Source of the DNA: DASUPK01 sp036265435
GTDB taxonomy: Bacteria; Actinomycetota; Thermoleophilia; Solirubrobacterales; 70-9
DNA length: 15,777 nt
Assembly: GCA_036265435.1 (NCBI GenBank)
Contig: DATAPB010000010.1
Location: forward strand, 1 to 15,777
Reading direction: 5' to 3'
Shown piece by piece: positions 14,003-15,777 of this stretch (its first letter is position 1; every line of letters starts with the position of its first letter). The notes beneath the pieces were generated by a model. That model was not told the origin of the DNA. It was given only the letters and a program-made list of their open reading frames with translations, and did not search any database. The position numbers were made by a program, and so were the translations under genes.

Positions 14003-14637
14003 GAGGTCGCCTCCGCGAGCTCGGGATCCATGTACTGCTCGAGTGCGGCGCGCACCTTCGAGCGGGCTCGATGGAGGAGAACCCGCTGATTTCCGTCCGT
14101 TATGCCGAGGATGTCCGAGACCTCCATCGGCGTCCATCCGTCGACGTCTCGGAGCAGGATCACGTCGCGCTGGGCCTCCGGGAGATCGTCGATCGCCATC
14201 TCGATCACGCTGAGGGTCTCCCTCTCGAGCAGTCGGTCCTCCGGCCAGGGGACAGGCGGGGCGGCCCAGGCTCCGGGATGTGGAGCGTCGGGTCCGAGGA
14301 AGCGGTCGGGATCGACGGACGGCTCGTCGGTCTCCACGTCGGACCCCGCAAGCGCCGAGAACGGGACCATCCGGCCGTCGCGCTGTCCGCGGGTCTTCGC
14401 GCGGTTGGTGAGGATCCTGAACAGCCAGGTCTTCAGGCTCGAGCGCTCCTCGAAGCGGTCGATGCCGTTGAGCACCGCCAGCCAGGTCTCCTGGACGACC
14501 TCCTCCGCGGTCGCGCGATCCCGGACATACATCTGAGCGACCCGCAGCATCATCGCTCCGTAGCGGTCGATGAGCTCGGCGAAGGCCATCTCGTCGCCCT
14601 CGCGAAGTCGCTGGACCAGTTCATGGTCTTCGGTCAT
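13999..14637 (-). CDS. ECF-type RNA polymerase sigma factor (sigma-70 family)
   Basis: 212 residues. Region 2 (about 10-82) shows the typical RYGAMMLRVAQMY, ATAEEVVQETWLAVL and SSLKTWLFRILTNRAK blocks for core and -10 binding. Region 4 (about 140-198) has the helix-turn-helix MEVSDILGITDGNQRVLLHRAR for the -35. The linker between them (about 90-138) is long and Pro/Asp-rich. It directs RNA polymerase to a stress regulon and is probably controlled by the ZAS protein encoded directly downstream. The ATG at 14637 has no ribosome site and no clear TANNNT box; GTGTAACC about 20 bp upstream could be part of a promoter but I cannot place a full one. Confidence 0.9.
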   Translation of the reverse strand: MTEDHELVQRLREGDEMAFAELIDRYGAMMLRVAQMYVRDRATAEEVVQETWLAVLNGIDRFEERSSLKTWLFRILTNRAKTRGQRDGRMVPFSALAGSDVETDEPSVDPDRFLGPDAPHPGAWAAPPVPWPEDRLLERETLSVIEMAIDDLPEAQRDVILLRDVDGWTPMEVSDILGITDGNQRVLLHRARSKVRAALEQYMDPELAEATS

Positions 14638-14688
14638 CCGACGGGCCGGACGGTTACACGTTTGTCCATTCGCCGCCGCGGGGCGCGG

Positions 14689-14800
14689 TCAGGAGCTCGA
14701 GCGGCCGGGGCATCGGCTCGTCTCGAGGAGCGCCTGGCGACCGCCCGGGGAGTAGGGGTAGACGAGGTTGCGAGTGACCGCGGTAGCTCGTGTCCCGTAA
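14689..14800 (-). pseudogene. Decayed TetR-family regulator fragment
   Basis: On the minus strand one frame encodes VTRNLVYPYSPGGRQALLE and then stops at 14689-14691. The intact TetR gene 600 bp away encodes VTRNLVYHYFPGGRQELVE, its DNA-recognition helix region. At DNA level 14721-14778 and 15363-15420 agree at 46 of 58 bases without gaps. Next to this the fragment keeps GCTCGTGTCCC (14787-14797), which in the intact gene lies about 30 bp farther on, so an internal deletion has removed the codons before the recognition helix. No start and no ligand-binding part remain. The rest of 14638-14928 holds no gene that I can support. Confidence 0.75.
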
Positions 14801-14928
14801 AGCGCTCGTATTTTTGGTCACCCGGCGGATTCGGGAAGGCGGGAACCAGTGACCGAGCGCACCACGGGCGATCGACGAGCTCGGAGGGCGAAGCTTGAGG
14901 CACTGACACCGCGCGATCGACGGGCGAT

Positions 14929-15555
14929 TCAGGCGGTCGAATCGCCTGCCCGGCTCTCGGCTGCCGCGCTGACCGCCGCGTCGATCGTCGCGGTGAGCGC
15001 GGGAGCCACCACCGCAACCACCCGCTCTCGATCGACGCCCTCGGCGAGCGCGGTCTCGATGACCGTTTCCACATAGGCGAGTAGGCCATCGATCGCGGTG
15101 TGCACGATCGGCGGCGGCTTCGAGTTGCCGAGCTGGTTGAGGGCGATCATGGAGATGACCCGCTCCCGGTATCTCGCCGCGATCTCCAGCAGCCGCGGGT
15201 CAACGATGCCGCGGCTCTGCCGATAGAGCAGCCAGGCGTCGGTGGGCTCTTCCGCGTGGTCCATCATCCGGTTGAGGTTGGCTGCTAGCCGCTCCGGAAG
15301 CGGAACGTCCAGGTCGGTCACCCAGCCGCTCGAGAGCACCTCGCCGGCCCGATGGACCGCGGCCTCGACCAGTTCCTGGCGCCCGCCGGGGAAGTAGTGG
15401 TAGACCAGATTGCGGGTGACTCCCGCCTGATTCGCGACGGCCTCGAAGGCGAGCCGCTCGTGTCCCTCGCGCGCCGCCACCGTGAGCGCGGCGTCGATCA
15501 GCTGCTCTCGACGCTGGGCGGGCGGCAGCCTCCGGGGTGCCGAGCCGATCTCCAT
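14929..15555 (-). CDS. TetR/AcrR-family transcriptional regulator
   Basis: 208 residues from the ATG at 15555. The N-terminal DNA-binding domain has RREQLIDAALTVAAREG (15-31) and the helix-turn-helix LAFEAVANQAGVTRNLVYHYF (35-55). The C-terminal part (about 80-200) is an all-helical ligand-binding and dimerisation domain with no clue to the ligand. The ATG is preferred to the in-frame GTG at 15564 because TAACGT stands 7 nt before it on the minus strand, the leaderless spacing seen at other genes here; no ribosome site is present for either. A 7-bp inverted repeat lies over the expected -35, so it probably represses itself. No target operon is adjacent: the next gene upstream is a tRNA on the same strand. 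Confidence 0.88.
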   Translation of the reverse strand: MEIGSAPRRLPPAQRREQLIDAALTVAAREGHERLAFEAVANQAGVTRNLVYHYFPGGRQELVEAAVHRAGEVLSSGWVTDLDVPLPERLAANLNRMMDHAEEPTDAWLLYRQSRGIVDPRLLEIAARYRERVISMIALNQLGNSKPPPIVHTAIDGLLAYVETVIETALAEGVDRERVVAVVAPALTATIDAAVSAAAESRAGDSTA

Positions 15556-15562
15556 CGCGGGC

Positions 15563-15568
15563 ACGTTA
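15563..15568 (-). promoter_or_regulatory. -10 hexamer of the tetR gene
   Basis: TAACGT on the minus strand lies 7 nt before the ATG at 15555. A second TANNNT box, TACTCT, lies just upstream (15570-15575) and would suit the GTG at 15564 less well (5 nt). Confidence 0.4.
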
Positions 15569-15583
15569 CAGAGTATTTACGAT

Positions 15584-15609
15584 TTGCACAACTTGGGCAG
15601 GATGTGCAA
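15584..15609. promoter_or_regulatory. Candidate TetR operator (inverted repeat)
   Basis: TTGCACA (15584-15590) and TGTGCAA (15603-15609) are perfect 7-bp inverted arms separated by 12 bp. The left arm covers the expected -35 position of the tetR promoter. A palindrome of this size directly upstream of a TetR gene is the usual form of an autoregulatory site. Confidence 0.55.
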
Positions 15610-15637
15610 TAAGATCCGGCGCGCGCGCAGCGCGAAA

Positions 15638-15709
15638 TGGGCGCGGTTGGGATCGAACCAACGACCTCTCCCGTGTGAGGGGAGCGCTCTCCCGCTGAGC
15701 TACGCGCCC
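15638..15709 (-). tRNA. tRNA-Val (anticodon CAC)
   Basis: The minus strand folds into a full cloverleaf of 72 nt. The acceptor stem GGGCGCG/CGCGCCC has 7 pairs, the D stem is GCTC/GAGC, the anticodon stem is CTCCC/GGGAG with loop CTCACAC (anticodon CAC at 15677-15675, reading GUG), the variable loop has 5 nt and the T arm is GTTGG-TTCGATC-CCAAC. The discriminator base is A, as expected for valine. The 3' CCA is not encoded and must be added. Confidence 0.95.
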
Positions 15710-15719
15710 GGGGCCGCGG

Positions 15720-15725
15720 ATGATA
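15720..15725 (-). promoter_or_regulatory. -10 element of tRNA-Val
   Basis: TATCAT on the minus strand matches TATAAT at five of six positions and lies 10 nt before the tRNA 5' end. The expected -35 region is GC-rich and holds the palindrome TCCCG-GCT-CGGGA (15745-15757) rather than a TTGACA-like box. Nothing else is seen up to the window end. Confidence 0.5.
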
Positions 15726-15777
15726 CGCCTGGCCATTCGCCCCGTCCCGGCTCGGGATGGCGCCGGGCGACGGAATA

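Noticed and set aside
14868..14922. Direct repeat GCGATCGACG, two copies 45 bp apart
   Set aside because: A ten-base GC-rich repeat containing CGATCG is common by chance; no third copy or regular spacing to suggest an array.
14849..15076. 75-codon open frame on the plus strand (GTG start)
   Set aside because: More than half overlaps the tetR coding region on the other strand; Ala/Thr/Ser-rich composition and no ribosome site or promoter signal.
15619..15628. Alternating GC run downstream of tRNA-Val
   Set aside because: Ten bases of alternating G and C are expected by chance in DNA this GC-rich; no stable terminator with a T-run could be drawn.

Overview
The window is high-GC DNA with dense genes, few and short gaps, many GTG starts, and a number of genes whose only recognisable upstream signal is a TANNNT -10 hexamer 6-8 nt before the start codon (leaderless style). 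Together with the gene set (glutathione-independent formaldehyde dehydrogenase, HbpS/GlcG-type protein, LigD-type ATP-dependent ligase, TreT, GAP-family membrane protein, ECF sigma factor with a soluble ZAS anti-sigma), this points to an actinobacterium. A soil lineage such as the Thermoleophilia is a guess from general gene content, not something the sequence proves.

Layout. 1-648 (+) is the 3' part of a surface protein with two Cys-flanked repeats, one membrane span and an Arg-rich tail. 671-2308 (-) is a two-gene operon, glcG-like then fdhA, behind a visible promoter. 2452-4065 (-) is a soluble PAS/histidine kinase/receiver hybrid, divergent from a single-domain response regulator (4134-4499, +), which is followed by a PfkB-type sugar kinase (4527-5357, +). 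5338-7627 (-) is a three-gene operon: four-span membrane protein, nicotinamidase-like hydrolase, LigD-type DNA ligase. 7695-8549 (-) is a short-chain dehydrogenase, divergent from a zinc alcohol dehydrogenase (8632-9666, +). 9694-10413 (-) is a GST-fold protein, divergent from AlgH/UPF0301 (10437-10961, +). 10958-11212 (-) and 11298-11591 (+) are two small divergent genes. 11601-12290 (-) is a GAP-family membrane protein, divergent from trehalose synthase TreT (12315-13742, +). 13739-14637 (-) is an ECF sigma/anti-sigma operon. 14638-14928 holds no intact gene but carries a decayed TetR fragment; 14929-15555 (-) is the intact TetR regulator with a candidate operator; 15638-15709 (-) is tRNA-Val(CAC).

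The most striking feature is regulatory architecture rather than a new protein system. Two divergent pairs (GST/algH and GAP/treT) have start codons only 23-24 bp apart, and in each gap two head-to-head -10 hexamers share one TA step, each placed 6-7 nt from its own ATG/GTG. This looks like a minimal two-way leaderless promoter used twice within 2 kb. Conversely, two convergent pairs end in one CTAG tetranucleotide that gives a TAG stop to both strands. Other points of interest are a nicotinamidase-like protein whose catalytic-triad lysine position is valine, and the pairing of TreT with a protein resembling the mycobacterial (trehalose) lipid-addressing family. I see no CRISPR array, phage, insertion sequence or rRNA.
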